A stretch of DNA of 64,000 bases from Deltaproteobacteria bacterium (GCA_024636215.1 JAGXHL010000033.1:1-64000), one strand, 5' to 3'; counted from the stretch's first letter, positions 37,887 to 46,974 are shown. Numbers and translations: made by a program. The notes: a model not told the origin generated them from the sequence alone.

Positions 37887-38977
37887 TGTCCACCTGTCAA
37901 TTGCGCCAGACGACTAACAGAAGAACGTCCGAGCTTGCTGTCCGGGTCGGATTCGACAATAAGCTCGTACAGCATCAAAGCACCTTTTTTATCGCCAAGT
38001 TTCTCTCTTGCTTCTGCCAGCAGATAAAGGTTTTCGCTAACCGGCAAGAGGGCAACGCTCTCGGCCAGGGATTGACTGGCCTGATCCAGTTCGCCCATCT
38101 GCAGGTAAAGGTAACCCAGCCCCATCAGGCTCCGGTAATAATTCGGCTGCAACTGAACCGCCTTTTGCAGGTGCAACCGGGCCGACTGCAGCTGACCGGC
38201 GCGCAGATAAGCCATGCCCAGGGCTCTGAGGATACGCGGCTCATCGGCTGTCTCTGTCGCCGCTTGTAAATAAGTCGCAATCGCCTGGCCCTGGTCACCC
38301 AGTTCCTCAAACTTGCGGGCCTGTTCAAGGAGCTCATAGCCTGGCTGAAGTGCTGCGACTCGTGCGACCGAGTCAGGCAGAGTTACAACTCCGGCGTTGG
38401 CTTCTCCACTGACAGCAGAGAATTCCAGGCAAGCGTCCTCGCAGGCCATTGCCTTGAAAAGGCGGGCGAGGCGAATATCGGCTGAAGCAGGGTCATACTG
38501 CGCGACAGGGGCTGAAAAAAGCTCTTCGATCAACTGGTTCATTTCCCGCGTGGCATGATCCACATAGGCCTTCTGCGAAAGGGCCACTCCCTTGCCGAGA
38601 ATGGAGATCAGCTCTGCACTGGTGGTTGTTTCTGCCAGGAGTCCGCGGGTCACGACAATTTGGCCGGAGGGCAAGGGATAGAGTGCCGAAGCATTCAGGT
38701 CGGCAACCTTTACCTCACAGGAATCGGCAGCCTGAAATTCCTGCAGACACAAGCGCGTTAAATCTTTTGCAACCGACTGATCGTAGTAATGGCCACCCAG
38801 CATCTGCATCAGCCTGGGCACCGTGGCAGCACCCAACCTTGCCTCTTCGGCGCGCGTCAGTGGCAGTGGTTGTGCAGGCACCTGACCGACCAACTCGGCG
38901 CAACCATTCATCAGGAGCAGCGCAGCACCAAGAAGGACCAGGTGGACTATTTTTTTATATTCAACATTCAGCATCAA
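37883..38977 (-). CDS. Inactive M48-like (BepA-type) lipoprotein with TPR repeats
   Basis: 364 aa. Signal peptide and lipobox (LLLMNGCAEL). The middle has the layout of an M48 peptidase: ADLNASALYPLPSGQIVVTRGLLAE aligns with the family's NAFALPGGxIVVxxGLL, and SAELISILGKGVALSQ is where HExGH belongs, so the zinc-binding His-Glu-His are lost. The C-terminal half carries TPR repeats (ALGMAYLRAGQLQSARLHLQKAVQLQPN and next). BepA of E. coli combines M48 and TPR; this would be a non-catalytic relative (inference). Confidence 0.7.
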   Translation of the reverse strand: MMLNVEYKKIVHLVLLGAALLLMNGCAELVGQVPAQPLPLTRAEEARLGAATVPRLMQMLGGHYYDQSVAKDLTRLCLQEFQAADSCEVKVADLNASALYPLPSGQIVVTRGLLAETTTSAELISILGKGVALSQKAYVDHATREMNQLIEELFSAPVAQYDPASADIRLARLFKAMACEDACLEFSAVSGEANAGVVTLPDSVARVAALQPGYELLEQARKFEELGDQGQAIATYLQAATETADEPRILRALGMAYLRAGQLQSARLHLQKAVQLQPNYYRSLMGLGYLYLQMGELDQASQSLAESVALLPVSENLYLLAEAREKLGDKKGALMLYELIVESDPDSKLGRSSVSRLAQLTGGQ

Positions 38978-39103
38978 TTCAATCCAACGGACATCTTAGG
39001 CTAAGCTCGCTAATCTGACAAGTGCAAGTCAACAGGGGACCCAAGTTTCAGCGTTACAGGTTATGATTTTCAGGACGCCTTTGGTCCAACGGGGAAAAGC
39101 TGC

Positions 39104-39131
39104 TTGCATTTTCCCGCCAAGAGACTATCAT
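39104..39131 (+). promoter_or_regulatory. Possible typA promoter
   Basis: TTGCAT, 16 nt, TATCAT upstream of typA; the -10 box is good, the -35 weak. Confidence 0.4.
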
Positions 39132-39187
39132 GTGCGGCTGCCCAATCAACTTCATTCGCAAATTTTTAAATATTTAAGGTATCGATC

Positions 39188-40999
39188 ATGACACGTCATT
39201 TACGCAACATCGCAATTATCGCTCACGTCGACCATGGCAAAACCACCCTGGTTGATGCGATGCTTAAACAATCGGGCGTTTTCCGCGAGAACCAGGTTAT
39301 CACCGAGCGGGTGATGGACAGTAACGATCTGGAGAAGGAACGTGGTATCACAATCCTCTCCAAAAACCTGTCGATTTATCACAACGACATCAAAATCAAT
39401 ATTGTCGACACACCTGGCCACGCCGACTTCGGCGGCGAGGTCGAACGCGTTCTGAAGATGGTCGATTCGGTTTTGCTGCTGGTCGACGCCTTCGACGGCC
39501 CCATGCCGCAGACCCGCTTTGTTTTGAAAAAGTCCCTGGACCTTGGCCTGCGCCCTATCGTCGTCATCAACAAAATAGACCGACCGGGAGCGCGGCCTGA
39601 GAAGGTTGTCGACATGGTGTTCGACCTTTTTTGTGAACTGAATGCCGATGAAAACCAACTAGACTTTCCTTTCATCTTCACCAGCGCCAAACAGGGCATT
39701 GCCAAGCGTGAGTTAACGGATGACTCTGACAACCTCGAACCACTCTTTGAGATGATCAGCGAGAGGGTCGCCCCTCCTGCCGCCGACCCGGAAGCACCCT
39801 TCCAGATGCTGGTCACCTCAATCGCCTACAATGACTATCTGGGTCGAATCGCCACCGGCAAGATCTTCAATGGTACGATCAAATCAGGGCAAACCGTCGC
39901 GCTGATTCTGAAAGATGGAGAAATCTGCAAGGGTCGTATCAGCAAACTGCTGGGCTACGAGGGTTTGAAGCAGATTGAACTGGAACAAGCGAGTGCCGGA
40001 GATATCGTCACCATTGCCGGTTTTGAAAACATCGGTATTGGGGAAACTCTGGCCTGTGCGGAAAACCCCAAGTCACTGCCTTACATCTCTATTGACGAAC
40101 CAACTTTGTCAATGAACTTCATCGTCAACTCTTCACCCTTCGCCGGACTGGAAGGTAAATACGTCACCTCACGCAACATTCGCGACCGTCTGTTCAGGGA
40201 GCTTCGCACCAATGTCTCCCTGCGCGTGGAGGACACGGCTAACACCGACACCTTCAGGGTCTCTGGTCGCGGTGAATTGCATTTGTCCATCCTGATCGAA
40301 AACATGCGCCGTGAAGGTTATGAACTGGCCGTGTCCAAACCTGAAGTCATTTGTCGCGAGATCGACGGCGAGCGATGTGAGCCGATGGAATACCTGGTCA
40401 TCGACGTTCCGGAAGAATTCCAGGGCACCGTCATTGAAAAGCTCGGTCCGCGTAAAGCAGAGATGGCGGCCATGAGTGTTCTCGATGGGATCAATCGACT
40501 TGAGTTCGTGATTCCGGCGCGTGGTCTGATCGGCTTCCGCAGCGAGTTTTTGACCGACACCCGGGGAACCGGCGTCATGAACCACACCTTTCAGGGTTAC
40601 GCCCCCTGGAAAGGGGTGATCCCCGGCCGTAAGAACGGTGTCCTGATTGCCATTGAGACGGCGGAAACAGTAGCCTACTCGCTCTTTAACCTGCAGGACC
40701 GCGGCAGCCTGTTCGTCAGTCCCGGCGTCAAGGTCTATGAAGGCATGATCCTCGGCCAGCACGCCAAGGAGAATGATCTCGTGGTCAACGCCTGCAGAGG
40801 CAAAAAACTGACCAACGTGCGCGCATCCGGCAGCGATGAATCGATCCGCCTGACACCGCCACGGGAGATGACCCTCGAACAGGCCCTGGAGTTCATCGAC
40901 AGCGACGAGCTTGTTGAAATCACGCCAAAATCAATTCGTCTGCGCAAACGCCTGCTCGACGAAAACGACCGCAAAAAGGCTCATAAAAAAGCCAGCTAG
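39188..40999 (+). CDS. typA: Translational GTPase TypA/BipA
   Basis: 603 aa. G1 [16 protein letters not shown]2 [11 protein letters not shown]3 [15 protein letters not shown]4 [13 protein letters not shown]5 TSAKQGIA; domain II, EF-G-like domain III/V and the BipA-specific C-terminal domain ([31 protein letters not shown]). Ribosome-binding GTPase in stress and assembly. AAGG lies just before the ATG. Confidence 0.97.
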   Translation: MTRHLRNIAIIAHVDHGKTTLVDAMLKQSGVFRENQVITERVMDSNDLEKERGITILSKNLSIYHNDIKINIVDTPGHADFGGEVERVLKMVDSVLLLVDAFDGPMPQTRFVLKKSLDLGLRPIVVINKIDRPGARPEKVVDMVFDLFCELNADENQLDFPFIFTSAKQGIAKRELTDDSDNLEPLFEMISERVAPPAADPEAPFQMLVTSIAYNDYLGRIATGKIFNGTIKSGQTVALILKDGEICKGRISKLLGYEGLKQIELEQASAGDIVTIAGFENIGIGETLACAENPKSLPYISIDEPTLSMNFIVNSSPFAGLEGKYVTSRNIRDRLFRELRTNVSLRVEDTANTDTFRVSGRGELHLSILIENMRREGYELAVSKPEVICREIDGERCEPMEYLVIDVPEEFQGTVIEKLGPRKAEMAAMSVLDGINRLEFVIPARGLIGFRSEFLTDTRGTGVMNHTFQGYAPWKGVIPGRKNGVLIAIETAETVAYSLFNLQDRGSLFVSPGVKVYEGMILGQHAKENDLVVNACRGKKLTNVRASGSDESIRLTPPREMTLEQALEFIDSDELVEITPKSIRLRKRLLDENDRKKAHKKAS

Positions 41000-41080
41000 G
41001 ATCTAGTATTCAGTACTCTGGCTTCTGGATCCAGTATTCAGAGGCCGGGGCCATGCCTCTCCACCCAGTATAGAATAAAT

Positions 41081-41263
41081 GTAACTATTCACCTATGGTC
41101 CAAGGGTCGTCATCCCCGAGTGGTTTTGTCGGGGATCCAGACTTTTAACTCTATAAAAACCTGGATTCCGGCTAAAACCATACCGGAATGACGCTGTAGG
41201 AGTCGCCTTCAGGCACGATTGTTCGCGGCTAAAGCCGCTCCTACAAAGGTGGTGAATAGTTAC
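41081..41263. mobile_element. 183-bp composite element with 13-bp perfect inverted ends
   Basis: GTAACTATTCACC at 41081-41093 is perfectly inverted at 41251-41263. Within it are a GTCATCCCCG...GGAATGAC palindrome (about 41106-41194, related to 4694-4810) and TGTAGGAG...GCGGCTAAAGCCGCTCCTACA (41196-41246). The last resembles REP sequences known from Pseudomonas. No ORF of its own. Confidence 0.7.
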
Positions 41264-41375
41264 GAATAAATAAATACAAAAAGGTTGTCAGATGTCTTGA
41301 AAAAATCAACAGATAGCACTATGATTAGCGCGTTCTTCATGAGCAGCATTCACCCCAGATAACACCGGAGGCAGC

Positions 41376-41936
41376 GTGAACCGAGAGTTGAACGCTCACG
41401 AACAGCAGGTCCTGTTGTCGATTGCCCGTCAGGCTATCATACAAGGCGTACAAACGGGGCAGGAGTACATCGAGCCTCGCGAAGAAAAAACCCTGAACCA
41501 GCGTAACGGCTGCTTTGTCACCATCAAGCAGGACCGGCAATTGCGCGGCTGCATCGGCAACTTTCAGTCCGAGCTGCCGCTGTTTAAGGAAGTCGCCCAG
41601 ATGGCGCAGGCGTCAGCATCCAAAGACCCCCGTTTTTACCCCCTTAAAGAGAAAGACCTGGCAAACTTCAGCCTCGAAATTTCGGTGCTTTCACCGCTGC
41701 GAAAAATTGATAATATCGAAGAGATCGAGGTCGGCACCCACGGCATCTATATCGAAAAAAGTTTTTACCGTGGAGTGCTCCTGCCTCAAGTAGCAACCGA
41801 GCACAACTGGGACCGCCAGACTTTTCTCAAGCAGACCTGCATCAAGGCCGGCTTACCGACAGATGCATGGCAAGCCGAAGACGCCGAAATCTACGTATTC
41901 AGCGCCCAGGTTTTTGGCGAAGACATCACAGGATAG
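41376..41936 (+). CDS. amrA: AmmeMemoRadiSam system protein A (AMMECR1 family)
   Basis: 186 aa. QRNGCFVTIKQDRQLRGCIGNF (the family's GCFVTLxxxGxLRGCIG block), SASKDPRFYPL, SLEISVLSPL, and GIYIEKSFYRGVLLPQVATEHNWDRQTFL. In other genomes it clusters with AmrB (Memo) and a radical-SAM protein; neither is adjacent here. Biochemical role not established to my knowledge. Confidence 0.9.
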   Translation: MNRELNAHEQQVLLSIARQAIIQGVQTGQEYIEPREEKTLNQRNGCFVTIKQDRQLRGCIGNFQSELPLFKEVAQMAQASASKDPRFYPLKEKDLANFSLEISVLSPLRKIDNIEEIEVGTHGIYIEKSFYRGVLLPQVATEHNWDRQTFLKQTCIKAGLPTDAWQAEDAEIYVFSAQVFGEDITG

Positions 41937-41944
41937 ACGTTCAA

Positions 41945-42010
41945 GTTGGCAGCTTACAGCCCCAAGCCTCCAGTCCCAGCCCTCAAGCACCCAGCAACCA
42001 GCCCCCGCCC
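41945..42010 (+). repeat. Degenerate AGCCTCC-type array
   Basis: AGCCCCAAGCCTCCAGTCCCAGCC (41955-41978) and following copies up to about 42010; units are 7-8 bp and poorly conserved. It follows the amrA stop. Confidence 0.6.
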
Positions 42011-42079
42011 TTCCCCCGTGTGCCGCAGCCGGAGTCGAATGGATTAACGGCGATCAGCAGGGCGAACTGTTTGAGCGTA

Positions 42080-42360
42080 GCGAGTTTTCGCACTGCCGAC
42101 GTTAATCTTTTCGGCGCAGGGTACCCTGCGCAGCAGGGCAAGGCTTCGGGTGTGTTTCTTTGCTTACTTTCTTTCGCACAAGCAAAGAAAGTAAGGCGAC
42201 GCGCGGGGGCGCAACCCCGCGGTTTTGATTGGTTTGTGTTGTTGGTTGTAAAAGACAAAACCAACACCGGCGGGTCGCGTCCCGCCAGACGCCTTACTTT
42301 TTTCAACGTCAAAAAAGTAAGCAAAAAGACTGGTTCTCCTAGCGGAGGGCATATTCCTTC
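42080..42360. repeat. Hairpin-rich non-coding tract
   Basis: At least four strong palindromes in series: CTTACTTTCTTTCGC/GCAAAGAAAGTAAG (42163-42195), CGCGGGGGCG...CCCCGCG (about 42201-42221), GGCGGGTCGCGTCCCGCC (42269-42286), and CTTACTTTTTT/AAAAAAGTAAG (42293-42321). The first and last share the ACTTTCTTT/ACTTTTTT ends. ORFs across it show no recognisable domain. It looks like a dispersed structured repeat of the kind seen in several proteobacteria. The 42361-42500 remainder shows nothing recognisable. Confidence 0.55.
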
Positions 42361-42504
42361 GCCAGGTTTCGGTGGTTTCTACAGCTTGCGGAGCATGGGA
42401 TCCGGCCCTATTCAGGGGGGCCTATCTACACAGCTTTCTTGAAGCAAGGGACTAAACCGAACATCCAGAATCATCTCAACACAGGTTTGTTTTTACGCGT
42501 CCCC

Positions 42505-42568
42505 AGCCTCCAGCCTCCAGCCTCCAGCCTCCAGCCTCCAGCCTCCAGCCCTCAAGCCTCCAGCCCCC
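42505..42568 (+). repeat. AGCCTCC array
   Basis: Six perfect AGCCTCC units, then AGCCCTCA, AGCCTCC, AGCCCCC. It ends 4 bp before the stop codon of the GGDEF gene (42573-42575). Confidence 0.95.
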
Positions 42569-42572
42569 GCCC

Positions 42573-43532
42573 TCAAACCTCACTTCGCGTCGTCACACGT
42601 CGGTCGACCAGATAGTTGCTGCCGGGCAGGCTCTTCACATAATCCTTGACCTCCGTTGCAACCTTGGCAATTTCTACCGGAGAGTTAAAAGATCGCTTGA
42701 CGTCTGAGACGACCGCAATCGAAATCGACATGGTTGGAAAACGCCGCTTGACCCCGTAACGATCCGTCCCTTCAATAAAACCTTTCTTCAGGTCGTTGGC
42801 GTCATAATAATCAGGAATCAAGCGGTCGAATTCGCTGATAATCGCCTGACAAACCTGCTCGACAATATCGGGAGAGGTGATCAGCACGAAATCATCACCA
42901 CCGATGTGCCCGACAAAATCCTGCTTTTCCGCGTATTGATCTTTGGCCCGATAGAGGACCTCGCCAGTCATCTTGATCAGATCGCTGCCTTTGGCGTAGC
43001 CATATCTGTCGTTATAGGCCTTGAAGTCGTCGAGATCGATGTAACAAAGGGCAAATTTCTCACCCTGTTCCATTTTGCCCTGCAAGACCTGTTCAATGGC
43101 AAGATTGCCCGGCAAACGCGTTAAGGGACTGGCGTCAAGATAGCGTTGCTGGCTATCCTTGATCTTCAGCATCATCTCCTGAATTTCACGGTCGAGACCA
43201 TCACTGACATTCAGGAATTCGCTGGGTGACATTTCATCCAGCACCACATCACCAAGATATCTGGTGGCCTGACGAAGACGGTCCATAATGGCAGACGCCT
43301 GGTGAACGGCAAAAGCCATGGCAACCAGGCTGCTCAAAAGGCCGAAAACACCGAGCCCCATCACAACTCCCTGACGATTATGAATCATTGCAACGACAGC
43401 AGGGTCACTCGTTGCAGTGATTTGAACGGCGACCTGCTGCATAGAAGCCAAGGCAACCAGGCAGGCACTCGTCAAGAAAACCGCGCAGACCAGGAAACTG
43501 GCCAGAATGTAACGAATAAGGGTTAGGTGCAT
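42573..43532 (-). CDS. Membrane GGDEF protein with Hypr (cGAMP-type) signature
   Basis: 319 aa. Two membrane helices (about 7-30 and 57-78), a HAMP-like linker, then a GGDEF domain beginning SPLTRLPGN. The signature loop is GGDDF. The guanine-recognition block reads FKAYNDRYGYAKGSD: the Asp of canonical GHxxGD is Ser here. That Asp-to-Ser change is the mark of Hypr GGDEFs of Geobacter (GSU1658/GacA), which make 3',3'-cGAMP. The RxxD inhibitory site is absent (EKQD). Product specificity remains an inference. 32 bp after the zinc-ribbon gene. Confidence 0.85.
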   Translation of the reverse strand: MHLTLIRYILASFLVCAVFLTSACLVALASMQQVAVQITATSDPAVVAMIHNRQGVVMGLGVFGLLSSLVAMAFAVHQASAIMDRLRQATRYLGDVVLDEMSPSEFLNVSDGLDREIQEMMLKIKDSQQRYLDASPLTRLPGNLAIEQVLQGKMEQGEKFALCYIDLDDFKAYNDRYGYAKGSDLIKMTGEVLYRAKDQYAEKQDFVGHIGGDDFVLITSPDIVEQVCQAIISEFDRLIPDYYDANDLKKGFIEGTDRYGVKRRFPTMSISIAVVSDVKRSFNSPVEIAKVATEVKDYVKSLPGSNYLVDRRVTTRSEV

Positions 43533-43564
43533 ATCAGTCCTGATTTAGCGCCAGAACACTATGG

Positions 43565-43879
43565 TTAGGGTGTGTCCTGTTCAGAGACTTCTTCGTTGAA
43601 CCAGCGATCAAACCAGGTCCGATGATCTTTTTCGGAGAGCATTTTCAAGTCATTAGGACCGAGCCAGACCCCCCCGCAGCTCATGCATTTGTCCATGGGC
43701 ACGCCTCGGAACTCTATGGCCTCGATAGGATCTCCGCATTTCGGACAACGGCCGAGACAGTATTCGTGAATCAGTTTTTCCCGGGTTTCGGCCTTCATTT
43801 TCTCAATCAGGACTTTTTCCAGGTCATGAAAATATTTGTTCTCCAGGGCTTTTTTGCGCTCTTCCCATGCATCAGTCAT
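43565..43879 (-). CDS. zf-TFIIB zinc-ribbon protein
   Basis: 104 aa. N-terminal charged helix (about 1-40), then GRCPKCGDPIEAIEFRGVPMDKCMSCGGVWLGPNDL, the zf-TFIIB pattern (CPxC...CxxCGGxWL) that binds zinc. Function unknown. It lies between the cas6-like gene (43 bp) and the GGDEF gene (32 bp), all on one strand. Confidence 0.85.
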   Translation of the reverse strand: MTDAWEERKKALENKYFHDLEKVLIEKMKAETREKLIHEYCLGRCPKCGDPIEAIEFRGVPMDKCMSCGGVWLGPNDLKMLSEKDHRTWFDRWFNEEVSEQDTP

Positions 43880-43922
43880 CGTGGCACCTCCAAGAATTTA
43901 GTTTTTGTGATTATAACCGATC

Positions 43923-44882
43923 TCATCCATTAACTTCAAATTGTCCAGCGCCATAGGTCGCGCCCTTACCTATCCCAAACAAAGAGGCTGCGGCAAACAC
44001 CCAGTAAAGATCCTGCATGGCCTCCCCGACAACGGTCATCTCGCCAACAAAACCACCGATCGCCAACCCCCGGCGGCCGGGAAGAGCGCGCCAGTCAGAC
44101 CAGGACACGCTGGTCGCAACGGTCTCTAGCTTCTCCAACCGCTCAAAGAGAGCAGCAGGGTCATCAACAACTTCGAGGCGGCAGTGAGCATGCAGCATCG
44201 AGGTCACTCTTCGCAGCATGAAGGGGAAAATCTTTTGCAGCCGCGGTTTTCTTAAAGGCTTGCCGTCAATCAGGAGTCGGGTCGGGGTTTTAAACCTTAA
44301 ACGAACCTGATTCAAAACAGGCTCCTGAGACAGCAGCCATGACAACGGCTGAACAGAGCAGGCCAGAGAGTCAAGTCGCTGATTCTGGCGCCACACCAGA
44401 CAATGTGAGTGGTCTGGTTCCTGGCTGTAGAGTTCGACAACCTCAAAGCGTCCATCGCCTGCTGCGAGGCCAAGCTTGCCAATATGAATCAGGCTGCGTA
44501 GAAATTCGTGTATTAACGGTATACTTGTGCCGATAAACAGCACGTCAAGAGCGAGTCGCTCGCCAATAGAGAAGAGCTCTTTCTGCATGACCGGCATGCT
44601 GATAACAAAGCCCGGTGCCGGCTTTTGAAATTTGCGCAGAGCGACCGGGTCCGAACTTGGAGATGGCTGAAAAAGGTCCCGCCACGGCTTCGCGGCGCGC
44701 GTATCAGGGGCTTCGAAAAGTTGTCTTCCTGCCGTGCGCAGAAGCCGTCCAAGACCGAGAAAATCAGTCGGTTGCAAGGCACATGGGGACTGCATTTCCA
44801 GAACGAAGCGTAGTTTGACAATATCGACATCAACCAATTGGTCGGGCCATTCCGCTGTAAAAAAATCATTCTCAGAGGTCAT
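43923..44882 (-). CDS. cas6: Orphan Cas6-like RAMP endoribonuclease
   Basis: 319 aa. The C-terminal half fits the Cas6 C-terminal family: VRLRFKTPTRLLIDGKPL, LRRVTSML, GRRGLAIGGFVGEMTVVGE, and the glycine-rich end LFGIGKGATYGAGQFEV (GxGKxxxxGxG). Cas6 cuts pre-crRNA in CRISPR systems, but no repeat array and no other cas gene is seen here. The catalytic His cannot be fixed from sequence. First gene of a three-gene run with a zinc-ribbon and a Hypr-type GGDEF; divergent from tgt copy 2. Confidence 0.7.
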   Translation of the reverse strand: MTSENDFFTAEWPDQLVDVDIVKLRFVLEMQSPCALQPTDFLGLGRLLRTAGRQLFEAPDTRAAKPWRDLFQPSPSSDPVALRKFQKPAPGFVISMPVMQKELFSIGERLALDVLFIGTSIPLIHEFLRSLIHIGKLGLAAGDGRFEVVELYSQEPDHSHCLVWRQNQRLDSLACSVQPLSWLLSQEPVLNQVRLRFKTPTRLLIDGKPLRKPRLQKIFPFMLRRVTSMLHAHCRLEVVDDPAALFERLEKLETVATSVSWSDWRALPGRRGLAIGGFVGEMTVVGEAMQDLYWVFAAASLFGIGKGATYGAGQFEVNG

Positions 44883-45020
44883 TTCAGGTTATTGTAGTCC
44901 TTGTACAATTCTGTTAAAGTCCGCGCAAACGTTGATCACACTCCATCGGCGTCGTCTGCAACATGCCTGAAACACGTTTTGACATCTTGCAACGTCTGCG
45001 CCAGAAAAGCCAAATATATC

Positions 45021-46145
45021 ATGTTGCAATTTGAACTGCTTGCCAAAGACAAGGGAACCCGCGCCCGCCGTGGTCGCGTCACGACACCACACGGCACAAT
45101 CGAAACACCGATCTTCATGCCTGTCGGCACGCATGGCGCTCTCAAGGCGATGACCCCGGCTCAGGTCGAAGAGACCGGCGCTCAGATCATCCTCTCCAAC
45201 ACTTACCATCTGCACCTTAAACCCGGCGAAGCCCTGGTTGAGAAAGCCGGTGGCCTGCATAAATTCATGCACTGGCCCAAGCCGATCCTTACCGACAGCG
45301 GCGGCTTCCAGGTCTTCTCTCTGCCCCAAAAAGAGATCACCGAGAGCGGGGTCTTTTTTAAGCATGAGATCAACGGCGATCGCATCTTCCTCGGGCCCAA
45401 AGAAGCGACCGGCATCCAGAACCGTCTTGGCGCCGACATCATCATGGCCTTCGACGAGTGCATCCCCTACCCGGCCACTCATGACTATGCGCGCAAATCA
45501 ATTCGTAAGACACTGAGCTGGGCAGAGCAATGCCTTAAGGCACACAGTCGAGAGGACCAGGCCCTGTTCGGCATCGTCCAGGGCAGCATTTATGATGATC
45601 TGCGTCGCGATTGTGCCCTGGCCCTGAAAGAGATGAACTTCCCGGGCTATGCCGTCGGTGGTGTCAGCGTTGGTGAGGGACTGGAGTTACTGAAAAAAGT
45701 GGTCGACTACACGGAGCCTTTCCTGCCGGAAGATAAACCGCGATATCTGATGGGAGTCGGCTTGCCGGAGGATATCCTGGAAAGTATCGAGCGCGGCATG
45801 GACATGTTCGACTGCGTCATTCCGACCCGCTACGCGCGCAGCGCCACCCTCTTCACCCGGCGTGGCAAGATCCGCCTGACCAACCGGCGCTACCGCAGAG
45901 ACTTCTTCCCGGTCGATGCGTCCTGCACTTGCTACTGCTGCAGCAATTTCACCAGGGCCTATCTGCACCATCTTTTCAATGCTAACGAAGTTCTTTCGGC
46001 CACCCTGTCAGCCATCCACAACGTCCGTTTTTACCTCGACATGGTGGCAGCCGCACGAGAGGCCATTGAAGCAAATCATTACGCTGACTTCAAAGCAGAA
46101 TTTCTCGGCGAGTATTTAAGGGATGACGGCAAACCGGGCCATTGA
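45021..46145 (+). CDS. tgt: tRNA-guanine transglycosylase (copy 2)
   Basis: About 374 aa from the ATG at 45021 (MLQFELLAKDKGTRARRGRV). Complete TGT signature: [15 protein letters not shown] (catalytic Asp), [45 protein letters not shown], zinc ligands CTCYCC and a later His (AIHNVRFY). It differs from copy 1 at the base-contact loop (GGVSVGE against GGLSVGE) and in VQGSI against VQGGM. Not linked to queA. Which base it inserts cannot be told from sequence. The longer ORF start at 44901 lacks support. Confidence 0.93.
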   Translation: MLQFELLAKDKGTRARRGRVTTPHGTIETPIFMPVGTHGALKAMTPAQVEETGAQIILSNTYHLHLKPGEALVEKAGGLHKFMHWPKPILTDSGGFQVFSLPQKEITESGVFFKHEINGDRIFLGPKEATGIQNRLGADIIMAFDECIPYPATHDYARKSIRKTLSWAEQCLKAHSREDQALFGIVQGSIYDDLRRDCALALKEMNFPGYAVGGVSVGEGLELLKKVVDYTEPFLPEDKPRYLMGVGLPEDILESIERGMDMFDCVIPTRYARSATLFTRRGKIRLTNRRYRRDFFPVDASCTCYCCSNFTRAYLHHLFNANEVLSATLSAIHNVRFYLDMVAAAREAIEANHYADFKAEFLGEYLRDDGKPGH

Positions 46146-46176
46146 CCCCGATGCCTCCGGTCAGCATAATAAGACT

Positions 46177-46974
46177 ATGGCTGACGTCTCGCGCAAACCG
46201 ACCATCGACATCGAACTGGCCAGACGCCTGCACAGGGCGCTCACGGCATCAGCGGATAAACTGTACCAGGTTCTGACCGATCCGGAGATGCAGGTTCTGC
46301 GTGCGACCTTCAAGAATCCGCACCTCAACGAAGACCACCTGCGGACTTTGCTCAAGCGCCGCGACCTCACGGAAGAGCTACTCAGGGCGGTCTATCAGCT
46401 CGGTATAACAAAAAGCAGTCATCGGCTGCAGGTTGCCCTGGTCAAGAACCCTGGCACACCGGGACCGGTGGCTCTGGCACTGCTGCCCTACCTGCATCTT
46501 TTCGAACTGGTTGACCTCTGCATGATTCCCGGCGTTACACCGGACCAGAAGTTTGGTGCCGAACGCGCCATCCTGCAACGCCTGCCGACGACCGAGCTGG
46601 GCAACAAGATGACGCTGGCGCGACGGGCTACTGCAACGGTTGTCGGGGCGCTCCTCAAGGAAGGCAACGCTCGCCTCGTTGAAATCTGCCTGAGCAGCCC
46701 ACGCCTGCGTGAAGTCGCCATTCTGCAGTTCATCAACAGCGCCGCAGCGTCTGCCGAGACGATCTCCATGGTGGCAAGACATGCGAAATGGAAGTCACGC
46801 CCGAACCTGAGGCTGGCTATCCTCAAGAGCAGCAAAACTCCGCCGATATGGTTCACGCTCTATCTGCCTCAGCTGCGTACGCCTGATGTGCGCAACCTGC
46901 TTTCATCACGTCGCCTCGGTCCTGCGCAAAAAGCGCTCGTCCAGCAGGAGCTCAAAAAACGTGGCGGAGGCTGA
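46177..46974 (+). CDS. Helical-repeat protein of unknown function
   Basis: About 265 aa from the ATG at 46177 (MADVSRKPTIDIELARRLHR); an alternative ATG at 46123 would overlap tgt. Leu/Ala-rich helices with recurring pieces (LRATFKNPHLNEDHLRTLLKRRDL, LQVALVKNPGTPGPVALALLPYL, LRLAILKSSKTPPIWFTLYLPQL) suggest a HEAT-like alpha-solenoid with xxVKNPxTP-type turns. No membrane segment or catalytic motif. Directly behind tgt copy 2. Confidence 0.65.
   Translation: MADVSRKPTIDIELARRLHRALTASADKLYQVLTDPEMQVLRATFKNPHLNEDHLRTLLKRRDLTEELLRAVYQLGITKSSHRLQVALVKNPGTPGPVALALLPYLHLFELVDLCMIPGVTPDQKFGAERAILQRLPTTELGNKMTLARRATATVVGALLKEGNARLVEICLSSPRLREVAILQFINSAAASAETISMVARHAKWKSRPNLRLAILKSSKTPPIWFTLYLPQLRTPDVRNLLSSRRLGPAQKALVQQELKKRGGG

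Noticed and set aside
41867..42442. 191-aa ORF in the hairpin tract
   Set aside because: Composed of palindromes and repeat DNA, no ribosome site, no recognisable domain.
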